This document shows positions 1 through 9,866 of a stretch of 64,000 nucleotides of DNA, piece by piece (position 1 is the stretch's first letter; each line of letters starts with the position of its first letter). Origin of the DNA: Oreohelix idahoensis (Eukaryota > Mollusca > Gastropoda > Stylommatophora > Oreohelicidae); NCBI GenBank assembly GCA_024509875.1, contig JAMPIV010009926.1:49741-113740 (forward strand). Reading direction: 5' to 3'. The position numbers were made by a program, and so were the translations under genes. Below the pieces are notes generated by a model, which was given only the letters and a program-made list of their open reading frames with translations, was not told the DNA's origin and searched no databases.

Positions 1-479
1 AGACCTATAATTTCTTTGCCTACAGTCCGATCAAGATGATCATTCTTTCTCAGTATTGATTACATGGTAGTGTCCATAGTCCATGATTGGCTGCCGTACT
101 ATAATCAGGTTAAATACAAAACAGCATGTGATCTATTGATTACTTCATTCTAACTTTTCCTGTACGTTTATCACATGATCTTTGAACAGTGTGTCATTCC
201 AGAAGAAATACTAATTTAAATCGCTACTAACACTTACTGTCGTAATTTGTTACCATATTTGCAAACACTATATACATTTTTTTTCCATTTCGAACATGTC
301 TGCAGAACTACACACATTCCTAAATGGGTCAGTATGACACAACACATTAGTTTCACTTTCCACTAGCACTCGAACAAATAGACTGTTTACTTACTGGTTA
401 ATTATTTCTAAGGGATCTTAGAACTGCTTTCAGAACAGAAGGCGAAGACTTGATCTTTCTGTCTTTCCACTGCTGTCAG

Positions 480-1260
480 CTCGGTGCAAATTTTTGAATC
501 TAATGGCCCCGATAGTACGACCTTGTTACTATTTATAGAACCACATCCGCCCAATAAGAGGAAAAGTCAAAAAGTTAATTTTTGAGACTAGTGACTTATG
601 CGGTTCTAAGCGTGTTTGTATAATCTGACTAATTTTAAATATTTTATATTATAGTTATTAGTGGACCGATTTTAATTATCAAACGTGATAATTAAACGGC
701 CAATTGTTCTCTATCGCTCTTTATGGATATTCCTTAGTTATTTCTTTGCATTTCAATCTGGGTAGTTTAAAGTAATTAAAATTGGCATTACCCTGATGTG
801 AAAATATCACTAAAATAAATTTTTCTACTACCATAAAATTTTATCATGCGTGAATATTTATGCTTATGTGTTGAGCAATATCAGCGCTATAATTTGAGAT
901 ATTTCCTTCTGTTTAACTATTGTTAGTTGTTAAGAAATAAAATATCTTTGTTCGGTCAAAAACACAAAATAGGCATTGTTACCAAGTTAAAAGGTTTCTT
1001 TATCCTTACCAAAAAAAAAAAACTTTTGACTTAGTTCCTAGACAAATTCAAATACACTAGATACATTTTTGGCGGTAAATTTGACTGGGGTCTTAGACTA
1101 CGTTCAAATACTATTGTTATTTTTAGATTCAAATATTATAGCTAGTTTTTGAGCGGGGAATTGGAGCGTGGTGTCATACAGATTCAAAATTTTTACGACA
1201 GTTTCAAAACAGGTGTTTGTATCCCATTCGCTGACTTAACACTCTCAAGGGGCAATGAGA
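480..1260. repeat. Dispersed repeat R, copy 1
   Basis: This stretch is collinear with 18040-18900 on the left arm and with the reverse complement around 45640-46480 on the right. Shared blocks include a run near ttaattatcaaa..tgataattaaac, a block with tcagcgctataat or tagcgctataat, and one near tcaaaaacaca. Similarity is moderate with many small indels, as in an old interspersed repeat. The other copies lie in the non-coding 3' part of LTR element B, so R may be a fragment of a related element. No coding capacity was seen. Bases 1-480 hold nothing I recognise. Confidence 0.75.
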
Positions 1261-1381
1261 GCGCGGTCGTTGTTAATCCGGGCCTCGTCCGATCCAGCAT
1301 AATATTTCTGAGTTGACTTTCCATCATAGCATTTCAGTGGGCAAGAGGTTTGCTTAGCGGTGGCCTCCTCCTCTCCAAGTA

Positions 1382-2690
1382 TTGTTGCAGGTACATACAA
1401 AAATGTACCTAGAGCACACTGGTTTTAAGGCGCAAGACACTCGCCCTTTGTCCCTTCTCCTGTTAGTATTAATCGGTGCCACCACGAGAAGGCCAGGAGC
1501 TGGACGTTTGTTGTCAGAGGCTATGTGTTACGCACGCCTTAGGAGCATTTGGTCAGATATTGAGAGCTCGTCCTCAATTCCACTCCTGGCTTTGACAACA
1601 ATCGGTAACAGTATACATAGGGACAGTTTATGGAAAATACTGAGGGCTTATGAAATTCCAAGCTGCATAGTGTCAATCATAAAAAGCCTCTGTGCCAACT
1701 TTACGTATAGCGTTGGGCAGAGCAACCTAACCTTTGATATAAAGACAGGAGTACGACAAAGATCCCCCTTATCAACCACTCTATTTTTTACCGTCATAGA
1801 CTGGGTGATGCGCCAGACAACAGATGGCAGTCCAAATGGAATAAGATGGACTACGTTTTCTAAATTGGAAGATCTGGAATATGCAGATGACACTGAACTG
1901 CTAGCACATTCACATCAACACATCCAGGAAAAACAAACAGACTTAATAAATATAGCCAGCAGGTTGGCTTGAACATCAATCTAAAGAAGTAGAGGTCATG
2001 ACGCTCACTGTGAGCAACCCTGAGCCCATATCAGTAAGGAATCAGCAACTGGTACAGAAAGACACCTTCACATAGCTAGGATGCATAGTAACACCAGACG
2101 GCGGAGCAAGCAGAGACATCAACAACAGAATGAACAAAGCAAGAACAGCCTTCTTTAGTCTAAACAACATCTAGAAGTCCTCTCAGTACAGCACAAGCAC
2201 AAAATGAAGATTACATCAGAGCTGTGTGCTTTCTGTGCGTCTCTGTGGTGCGGAATGCTGGAGAGTTACAGAGAAGGAAATGTTGAAATTGTCATCTTTT
2301 CAATCAACATGCCTAAGAAAAATTCACCGAATCTTTTGGCCGAATACAATCACCAACCAAGATCTGCTTACTCGGAGCAAGCAAGAGGACATGCACACCA
2401 TAATAGCTGGCAGACGCTGGAGCTGGGTTGGCCATGTCCTCAGAAGAGACCCCGATGCCATCACAAGAAAAGCTATGCTATGGACCTCTGAAGGAAAACG
2501 AAAGAGAGGCCGACCAAAAAGAACTTGGCGGAGAATTGTGGAGGCTGAGATGCAAAGAATGAACCAGAGTTGGGGCACTGTACGAAGGATGGCCTTCGAC
2601 CGAGCAAAGTGGAATCAATTTGTTGTTGCCCTACAAGACGCCACCAGGCGTGATGGCCACTGACTGCTTTAATGGTTGGCAGCTAAGGAT
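1382..2690 (+). pseudogene. LINE J reverse transcriptase remnant
   Basis: This is the 3' part of a non-LTR retrotransposon polyprotein, broken by frameshifts and stops. The first frame (1382-1972) ends in reverse transcriptase blocks: a GVRQ motif and the catalytic motif as YADD (near 1877-1890). The middle, about 1975-2220, has LGCIVTPDGGASRDIN-like sequence with an internal stop. The last frame (2226-2663) is the usual C-terminal tail with CLRRI-like, RWSWVGHVLRRD and EGKRKRGRPKRTWRR motifs, ending in TGA at 2661-2663. It is unrelated at family level to LINEs E, F and G in this window. The clade is uncertain. No 5' endonuclease was seen, so it is 5'-truncated or decayed. Confidence 0.85.
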
Positions 2691-2699
2691 CAAATAAGA

Positions 2700-4100
2700 A
2701 ATACACACATTATAAATTAAAAAGACCGCTGGTCATCCACTTGGGATCATGTTTGCGAAAAAAATACATTCATTCATTTGTGGAAAATGCTACCATTCCA
2801 TATAAAACAAATACTTACTAGGACAAGACAATCTCTCATCCGCTCTGTCAATCCTGACGAATAGACGAAATGAAAAGATACGCGTTGTTTGCCGTGCGGC
2901 CTATACACACTCACAGACGTTCGCTAGCCGATGATTTTGTTCGGACCGAGTCGATAATGACTCGCCCTCACAGTTTCGCGGCCAGCGGGTCACTCGCACA
3001 GTGTTTTATTTTTTCCCAATACGCAACACGTACAACATAAATCACCTATCATTTAGTTAGCTATTAAATCGTCGGTGTCTGTTACTTTATCGTATTGACA
3101 TTTTTTTAAAAATAGACGCTATAATAACAATAATTACAATTGAAGAATGAACATGTATTCTTTTCTCCAAGTGTCAGTCGTCTAACGCCTCTAAGTCCGG
3201 TCTGGTTAATAGTCGCTTTTATTTCCCTCTCTCCTGGAGAGTTAAGTGACGATTCGGTCTACTCTGTAAACCTAACTACGGTCTATAGTCTCAGTTATGA
3301 AGCAGTCGGGTGGCGTGGTTTTAACATTTTTAGTTGGATATCTTTTAACGAAAAATTGCTACGCGTTATTTAATTTAATTTGCCTTACTAGCAAGAAAAA
3401 TCTAAGTGAAGTATAAGGGTTTAACTTTAATGGCTATCACCGTGAAGTACTTCTAATACTTAGAACTATTTTCCTCTTAACAGAATCCAGAATGAAATCT
3501 CCAAGAAATCACTTATACAGAGTATTCCATAACAGAAAATGGTTTTAGGACTACGCGCTAGACTCTTCAAATTCTGAATGACGGACTGGTGACTGGGTTT
3601 TAGAAACAGCAGTATTTATATATATCATATACTTCGCTTGATCTTTAATGGCGTTATTTCGCACTCCTGTGTGGGACAAAATTCAGGAGCTAGAGTTTCC
3701 CAAGATAAAAGGCTTGCGTCACGGTCTATCAGAGTTTTTCGTCTGGAGCTTTGACCGAGATCAAAAGCTTCAAAGGTTCTGTTTCGTTACTCTCACGTGC
3801 GGTTTGGCTGTCCAGTGGTCAAGTATTATGTGATTGACAGCTGAGCTCGCGTGAGTGGAAAGAATTATAACCATAGCGGGATTTATTTCCTGCTATGACT
3901 GACAGGTCAAAGAAGATTGTAAACACCGCGTTTGCCAGTGTTTAAAAAAAAGAGGGCGGGGACAAAAGGGTTAGCTGCAGAGAGACAGGACAGGTAGTTT
4001 AATGCACATTTTAGCTAGCGAATCAGAGAGTAGCTATTTGGTTACATTAAGCTGTTAAGATTACTGTAGACTCTTTTCCATTACACGTCACAATCATAAA
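2700..4100. other. Stretch with no recognised feature
   Basis: Short frames occur (for example 3140-3373 and 3648-3833), but none shows a recognisable domain, compositional bias or splice context. I see no repeat shared with the rest of the window. It lies outside the part of the inverted repeat visible here. Confidence 0.5.
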
Positions 4101-4119
4101 GTAATATGTTTATGCTTCA

Positions 4120-4611
4120 TTATTTTCATGAAACATGACAAATATAGTTTCCTGAGATGCCATTTAAATATTTCTTTGTTGACATGGAAAAAAAATAATA
4201 AAAACCGGAAAAGAAGTATCCTGAAATGTTATCTAAACACCTCTTTTTTCATGAAAGAAACATGAAAAAATATTCAGTTTTCTGAAATATCATTTAAACA
4301 CCTTTTTGTTGTCATAAAGGAAACATAGGAAATAATGGATTTCTGAAATTGCCATGTAACACCCCTTCATTTTTACGAATGAACAGTGAAAAATAATGGC
4401 TTCCTGATCTGCCATTTAAACACGTTTTTGTTGTCATAAAAGAAACATTAACAAAATATAGCTTCATGAAACTGCCATTTAACACCGCTTGAAACATGAG
4501 AAATATAGCATCCTAAACTGGAATTTAAACACCTTTTTGTTGTCTTGAAGGAAATATGAAAAGTATAACTTCATGTTTTACCATTTGAACACCTTTTCAA
4601 TATCATGAAAG
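4120..4611. repeat. Minisatellite, about 60-base unit (outer part)
   Basis: About eight degenerate units run head to tail. Each contains gaaacatgaaa, then atagcttcctgaa, then tgccatttaaacacc, then tttttgttgtcat. Units vary by small indels. The array is interrupted at 4611 by the solo LTR of element A and resumes at 6639, so the LTR inserted into the array. Units are not open in any frame. Confidence 0.85.
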
Positions 4612-6638
4612 TGTGGTAAAGTGGGATGATATAAATATTTATAGGGGACTTAGTGTACTGACTGAGGTCAGCTGTGAAGGTATCTGTATCTAATAGGTGT
4701 AGTGTTTTACAGATAACCTTACTTGCTACCACATTTATACCTCAGTCAGAATTATTCTGGAATATTGTGATGACTACGTTGAATGTCTAGGGTTATGTAA
4801 ATGATGAAGTGTAAGTCACAACAACAACAGACAGATAAACAATTTAATTTATTCCACCACACTTGACAACACTGTGACACTCACACACATTTAACACTCT
4901 ATAAGACTATCTTAAATGAGTCACTGGTAAAGTTTCAAATATATATGTATTAATTACTTTCACTAATATATATCCTGATTCAACTACAAAGTGAACCAGG
5001 AATCACAATCAATTGTAATCACAATTTATATATACATAATTTATAAATATGAACCTTGTAGTGACATATTTTATTAATATTATCCTATGTGTGTCAGTTG
5101 TGTAGTAGTACTATGAGGTAATACCGGTTTTGTTTTTCAAGCTATGTTGTTATTTGTCATCATGACTTCAAGTGTTTGTTTATCTGGGAAATAGTATGGG
5201 GGAAAAGTTTACAGTTCCTGTCAATTTAAACAAGGTATTGTCCCTCTTTTTTACTAAAATGTCAATTTTTGAGGGGACACATAATGTTGAGCTCCACTGG
5301 CCACAGAGGCTTAACTTTCGTGATGGTGGCAGGAAAAGACTCCTCTGCTCGATTGCTCCCCTGTGTTCTGGAGACACCTCACTAGTCGCTATCTGGACCC
5401 AGGAGTATGCTGTCAGCCTCCAGATTCAGCAAAGCTCAGACCAGGTGCTGCTCAATAACTTTAGGACCACAGTCCCACAATTCATGGAAATAATACAGAA
5501 TTACGTTGACTGGCAATGAATAGGCACAAAATCCGACCTGCCACTGTCTCAGGCTTTTATTTAGAAAAAATATAAGCTGAATCTCAACGCACTGTTGCTT
5601 TAGAAAGTTTATTTGAAAATGTGGTGCTGACCTGACGCTCCTAATTGACTATATTGGCGGGTCTAACCAATCGAGCCATGTTTACACAAGCGTTTGAAAA
5701 AAAAGTACCCTTCCTTCCGTCTCCCCTAACAACAAAAGATAGTATTTGTAGCCCGACTAATCGTGTTTAGCCTTACATTTATTGCGCTCCAATCAAATAG
5801 GATTTAACATGGGGACCTATTTCCCGTACAATGGTGGTGTCAAAACCTGCCACTGAGCGATTCTGATTTTGGTGTTGTCTGACACCCTCACTATTTCTTT
5901 TGGCTATAATTTGTTAATTCCTAGACTATTTGCATAACGTTTAACATATTCTTTGTCAGCAAGTCCTAAGGAACCCAAATATACAAATTTAAAGGAGCTA
6001 AGTGGCTGCGTTCAAAATATGCATTTTCTTCTAGGATAGTCGTGCTGTTGCCACCTCCTCACTTCCAAACTTTATGGTGTCTGGTGTACTGTCATGTTTT
6101 CAGACATAAAACAGTATAATGTCATATTTCCCAATAAGCATTTTGTAAGTTTTAAAACCTAACTCTCGTATGGGTAGTGTTTTTTATCACTGTCTATCTG
6201 AAAAAAAGTTAGTGCATGTGGCCTTACACGCGTGATGGTAGTAATTGTATAGCGAGACGCGGGTTAGTGTTGCATGCGTCCCGGCTTTCAGCCCTCCCTT
6301 CTCTCTATCCTAATTCCATCTGTCTTTCGTTTATGGTAACTTAGTGTATAAAATGACATGAATGGAATATTAAATATAGGTCAGCTTGCGTATCTCAAGG
6401 TTTTTCTTAGAAATGCAGTACACGTTTTATCGTAGAAAGCGTGTATGCTGCAGTAGGCTTTTACTATCAACGTGAAACGTTACAATTTGCAGACGAAGGA
6501 GAAAACAAGGGGGATTTCGAGTACAGTCATTGTGACAGCACTGTTCTTTACCATTCTTCTTTCCTTTTATTGAATTTATGTGTTAGGCTTTACATTTACC
6601 TGATAATTTATATATGTGGATTAGAATTTCTCACGACA
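4612..6638 (-). mobile_element. Solo LTR of element A, 2027 bp
   Basis: Read on the - strand the LTR starts TGTCGTGAG at 6638 and ends TTACCACA at 4612. It is flanked by a 5-base target-site duplication, GAAAG, at 4607-4611 and 6639-6643, with minisatellite on both sides. The same sequence forms the 5' LTR at 57512-59528, where an internal region follows it. A solo LTR normally arises by recombination between the two LTRs of a full element, with loss of the interior. Here it also shows that the family makes 5-base duplications and has long LTRs. A polyadenylation-type AATAAA lies in the last 250 bases of the LTR sense strand. Confidence 0.93.
5172..5519 (+). CDS. Unrecognised 115-codon ORF antisense within LTR A
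   Basis: The frame lies wholly inside the LTR and runs opposite to the element. I do not recognise the product. The C-terminal two thirds (from LHWPQRLNF to the end) reads like a folded protein with mixed hydrophobic and charged residues, but no named motif was found. The copy at 58630-58968 differs near codons 29-36: the left arm has extra bases there while the downstream reading frame is kept. There are also scattered substitutions, including R versus C in the RLNF(R/C)DGG stretch. It may be a captured host exon, an accessory frame or chance. No signal peptide or membrane segment is evident. Confidence 0.3.
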   Translation: MFVYLGNSMGEKFTVPVNLNKVLSLFFTKMSIFEGTHNVELHWPQRLNFRDGGRKRLLCSIAPLCSGDTSLVAIWTQEYAVSLQIQQSSDQVLLNNFRTTVPQFMEIIQNYVDWQ

Positions 6639-6870
6639 GAAAGAAACATGAAATATATAGCTTCCTGAAATGCCATTTGTACACGTGTTTGTTATGAAAA
6701 AAAAATAACTTCATGACCTGCCATTTAAACATCTCATCATTGTTACAAAAGAAACATGAAATATATAGCTTTCTTGAACTGTTATTTAAACACCATTTTG
6801 CTATCATGAAAGAAACTTGAAACATATAGCTTCCTGAAGTACCGTTTTAACACTTTGTCATGAAAGAAAT
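6639..6870. repeat. Minisatellite, inner part
   Basis: About four more units of the array seen at 4120-4611, starting exactly at the target-site duplication of the solo LTR. They contain gaaacatgaaatatatagct and tgccattt(a/g) blocks. The array dissolves into unique sequence after about 6870. Confidence 0.85.
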
Positions 6871-7259
6871 AAATACAGACAACTCTTCCTCCTCCGACAT
6901 AATATAGGTGTGTTTGTGTGAACCATTCATTTATCTCCCTTCATAAACATTTTCAGTTTATGGTAAACTGACATTTGGTATCTCAGTTGACATGCTGGTC
7001 CCTGGGAATAGAACACTGTGCTCCTTCTAGGCCTATTTGAATAAGATGGCTGCGGAACATTAATAGGCCAAGCATTTTAAAAAATGGAGCAGTTACAGAA
7101 ATGACGAGCATGTACGAGTATTCTAAGATTATAACGTTGGAGCATGCTTGAAGTCAGCATATTTTGAAGGGCATACATGCTGACTGTTCCTATTGTGTGC
7201 TGGTTGTATACACGAAGGATGCATCCTCTCATACATCCATCCCTGCTGACCTTGATGCA

Positions 7260-7700
7260 AAATGTCAGCAATCATTGCCTTGTTGATTTATCTGTTGCAG
7301 TGTCGTTCTTTAACAGGTGATCATTAATTGTCCTCAGTATGTCTCCCTTATCCATATCCATTGTCCTCACTGTGGGTGCTCCTGAGGCTAGTCGGTCAGC
7401 TTTTCTCATTACCCTGTACCCCTGCGTGACCAGGACAGTAGATCCACACCGGTTAGTGAAGATTCGAAGCTTCTATAGATGTTTTCCAAATATACCGTAG
7501 CCATTCATTTTGAAAATTCTGAAGCATGGACTAAGAGCCTCACACAATAATTGCACTGGTTGACGGAGTCTAAGACAGCCACTTTAGAGTTGTAGTTACT
7601 GCCTGTATCTCCATCCTCATGCTAGAGCTTGTTGTCATGTAATCTCCTCTCTGATCAGCGACGATCTTATCTTTTATTCTAGACAAGAACATTGAAAAGT
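7260..7700 (-). pseudogene. LINE RNase H domain fragment (inner copy 1)
   Basis: Read on the - strand, the translation in shifting frames gives SSSMRMEIQAV, then WLS, then WIYCPGHAGVQGNEKADRLAS, which are landmarks of the RNase H domain of non-LTR retrotransposons. The partner on the right arm (56440-56880, + strand) shows the same motifs. Stops and frame changes break it, so it is a relic. No reverse transcriptase is attached. The region 6870-7260 beyond it contains nothing recognised. Confidence 0.75.
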
Positions 7701-8399
7701 GAAAGCTGAAAGTAAGCATTTGTACAAGTATTCCTGGTAACACCAAGGAGGGAAAAGGTGGCAGAGTTAAGACGATCAATTAATATTTGTTTACTCTGTT
7801 GAGCACTCCAGGGATGCATTAGCATTAATTGATTGATGCAAACATGTGTAATAAAAGTTTTTATCATAACAAAAAATTCACTAATATTTTTGTCTTAGCA
7901 AGTGTCTGTATTATTCAGTATATGATTGACCTCGTTGTCTGATCTACTGAAACAGTTGGGTCTGAAAGACCAATCGAGAACAATCAAAGTCCATGTATTT
8001 GTTAGTTGTAGTTTTATCTCAACCAGGTTTTTAATTATCTGACCCCTCTGCTCCTCAATAGTCCCAGTTACAAAAAGATACTAATCTTTTTGCCTAATCA
8101 GGTGTCCATATTATGCAGTATATGATTGACCTCAGTATATGATCTACCGAAAGAGCTAGGACAATCAAGTAAAAGGACACTGCAGAAAAGGTATCATGAT
8201 GGCCATGGAACAACCGCAGTGGGCTGTGGAATTCAGAACAGTGAGTTGTTATTGTTGATCAGAATCGATGTCAATGTACGCCAGGCAAACCCATAAGTGC
8301 TGAGTCTAACTCTGCAAATTTTGTAGGATGTGAATGTTAAGTGTTCCTGTAAAGCTCTGGATGCGTACATCTATACGGGTCTTTCATTTAATGCCAAAT

Positions 8400-8720
8400 T
8401 CTAGCAGTCTTAGCCTTGAATCTTAGCGTTGATGATTCATTGATTGCAATGTCATTCTCTAATAGGCGATGATTAACTGCCTTCAGTGTCTCTCCCGTAT
8501 CCATATCCACTGCACCTTCTATGGGTGCTCTTGAAGCTAGTCTTTCTATCTTTCATTACTGCGTACACCCACATGACCAGGACAGTAGATCCACACCAGT
8601 TCCGATTCGAAACTTCTATGGAGGTTTTTCCATTCATGCCGAAGCCATCCACTTTGGACAGCCACATTAAATCGTTACTTTCGCAAACTCCTCAAGTTGA
8701 CAAAAATGTATAAAATCAGG
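8400..8720 (-). pseudogene. LINE RNase H domain fragment (inner copy 2)
   Basis: A shorter and more decayed version of the fragment at 7260-7700. The - strand gives WIYCPGHVGV followed by NER and LASRAP in shifting frames. The two copies share the flanking pattern of a WLR(H/Y) stretch upstream and a VNHRLLENDIA or INDHLLKNDTA stretch downstream, so they come from one element family. Between them, short direct repeats at about 7880-7960 and 8090-8170 suggest an old local duplication. Confidence 0.7.
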
Positions 8721-9063
8721 AGGAAATAGTCAACTATTAAATTCAAACCAAGGAGGAGTGGTTTCAACAGAGAAACCAACAGTAAGACTGACAATTAAGA
8801 GTCATTATCCCCGGACTCATCAAGCAACAAGGATGCATAAGAGCAGAAACACTTGTCTGATAGGGGGATATCTGATAGTCAAATTATGTTGTAATGCTGT
8901 GTATAGACTTTCATCATTATCTGTTGTCTTTTTCCTATCATTTTTAAGATTACTTTGTTAGCTTTTTTAATTTGTATTTTTTTTTAAAGTTTTGTTTGTT
9001 TGTTTACATCTTTGATATTATTTATATTCTTAGTAAAAAAAAACTTATTGTTGTTACATGCAG

Positions 9064-9222
9064 ACCAAAGAGGAATTCAATGCTCTCAATGGGTTTGGTG
9101 TAAAAACACGCAAAAAACGCAACACTGACACCCAGTGCAAGGAGTACAAGCCTACAGATAAATCTGTCCCAGTTTCTGTAGATTGGAGAGCCAAGGGTTA
9201 TGCGACTCCTATTAAAAATCAG
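9064..9222 (+). CDS. Cathepsin L-like cysteine protease, single internal exon
   Basis: A 159-base block translates without stops to 53 residues starting [11 protein letters not shown] and ending [16 protein letters not shown]. In papain-family (C1A) cathepsins L this spans the end of the inhibitory propeptide and the start of the mature enzyme. The next residues in the family would be the GxCGSCW active-site block. The block is bounded by a consensus acceptor (ttgttacatgcag, ending 9063) and a donor (GTAATC, starting 9223), both in phase 0, so it looks like a real exon. No neighbouring exon was found in the window. The identical-length copy is at 54934-55092. It may belong to a host gene with very long introns or to an exon left behind by rearrangement. 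Confidence 0.85.
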
Positions 9223-9432
9223 GTAATCTATTTATAATAATACTATACTAGGTGTGGATGATTTGTTGACTCAGCAGTTTCATTCAATGTTTTAAGCTAA
9301 ATTATTTAGGTTGTTAATATATTTAACATGTCATCCATTTTATCATCAGTTCTCATTATCAGCCAATTAATCTCAAGGAATTTTGAGGCAGATTAAAAAA
9401 AAAAAAAAATACAACAACTGGGTGCTGTTAAC

Positions 9433-9675
9433 TTATTTCCCTTCTTGTTTCTTAATTTGCTCTTGAGTTGTTTTTTTTTTCTTCTTCTTCTTCTTCATAC
9501 ATTCTAAGACGTCCACTTGAATGTTTTCAAAGAAAGGAGTAGTCAGTTTGAGGTTATTTGAATCTCCGTAGAGCCTTTCCATAAATGGTACTGTTGTTGG
9601 CCGTATGCGCTTTCTCTGTTCCGCATATATTGGGCAACTGTGAAGCAGATATTCAACAGTCATTTTATCAGTGCC
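9433..9675 (-). pseudogene. C-terminal fragment of LINE H polyprotein
   Basis: The - strand frame reads TVEYLLHSCPIYAEQRKRI, followed by LYGDSNNL and TTPFFENIQ. This Cys-containing tail follows RNase H in many LINE polyproteins. The frame then runs into a lysine stretch encoded by a (GAA)n/poly-A tract, so the last 25 codons are simple-sequence read-through. No upstream RNase H or reverse transcriptase is attached. Confidence 0.7.
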
Positions 9676-9866
9676 AACGTTATAAAAATACTGTTTGAAT
9701 CAGAGAATTATGTTCTATAAACCACAAGACACATTTTAAAATAATTTTCTTTTCAATGTGAATCATGTAGACTACTGTTTATATCTTGGCAGTATTGCTA
9801 TTCTCATGTCCAGTATGTAGCTAGTCCAGTTCTGTTATTGTCTGCTGTCTTTTTGTATTTGATTGT

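Noticed and set aside
3140..3833. Small ORFs in the left flank as host genes
   Set aside because: No motif, splice context or second copy supports them.
9433..9510. Lysine-rich nuclear signal at the end of the LINE H frame
   Set aside because: The lysines are read-through of a (GAA)n and poly-A tract, not a conserved domain.
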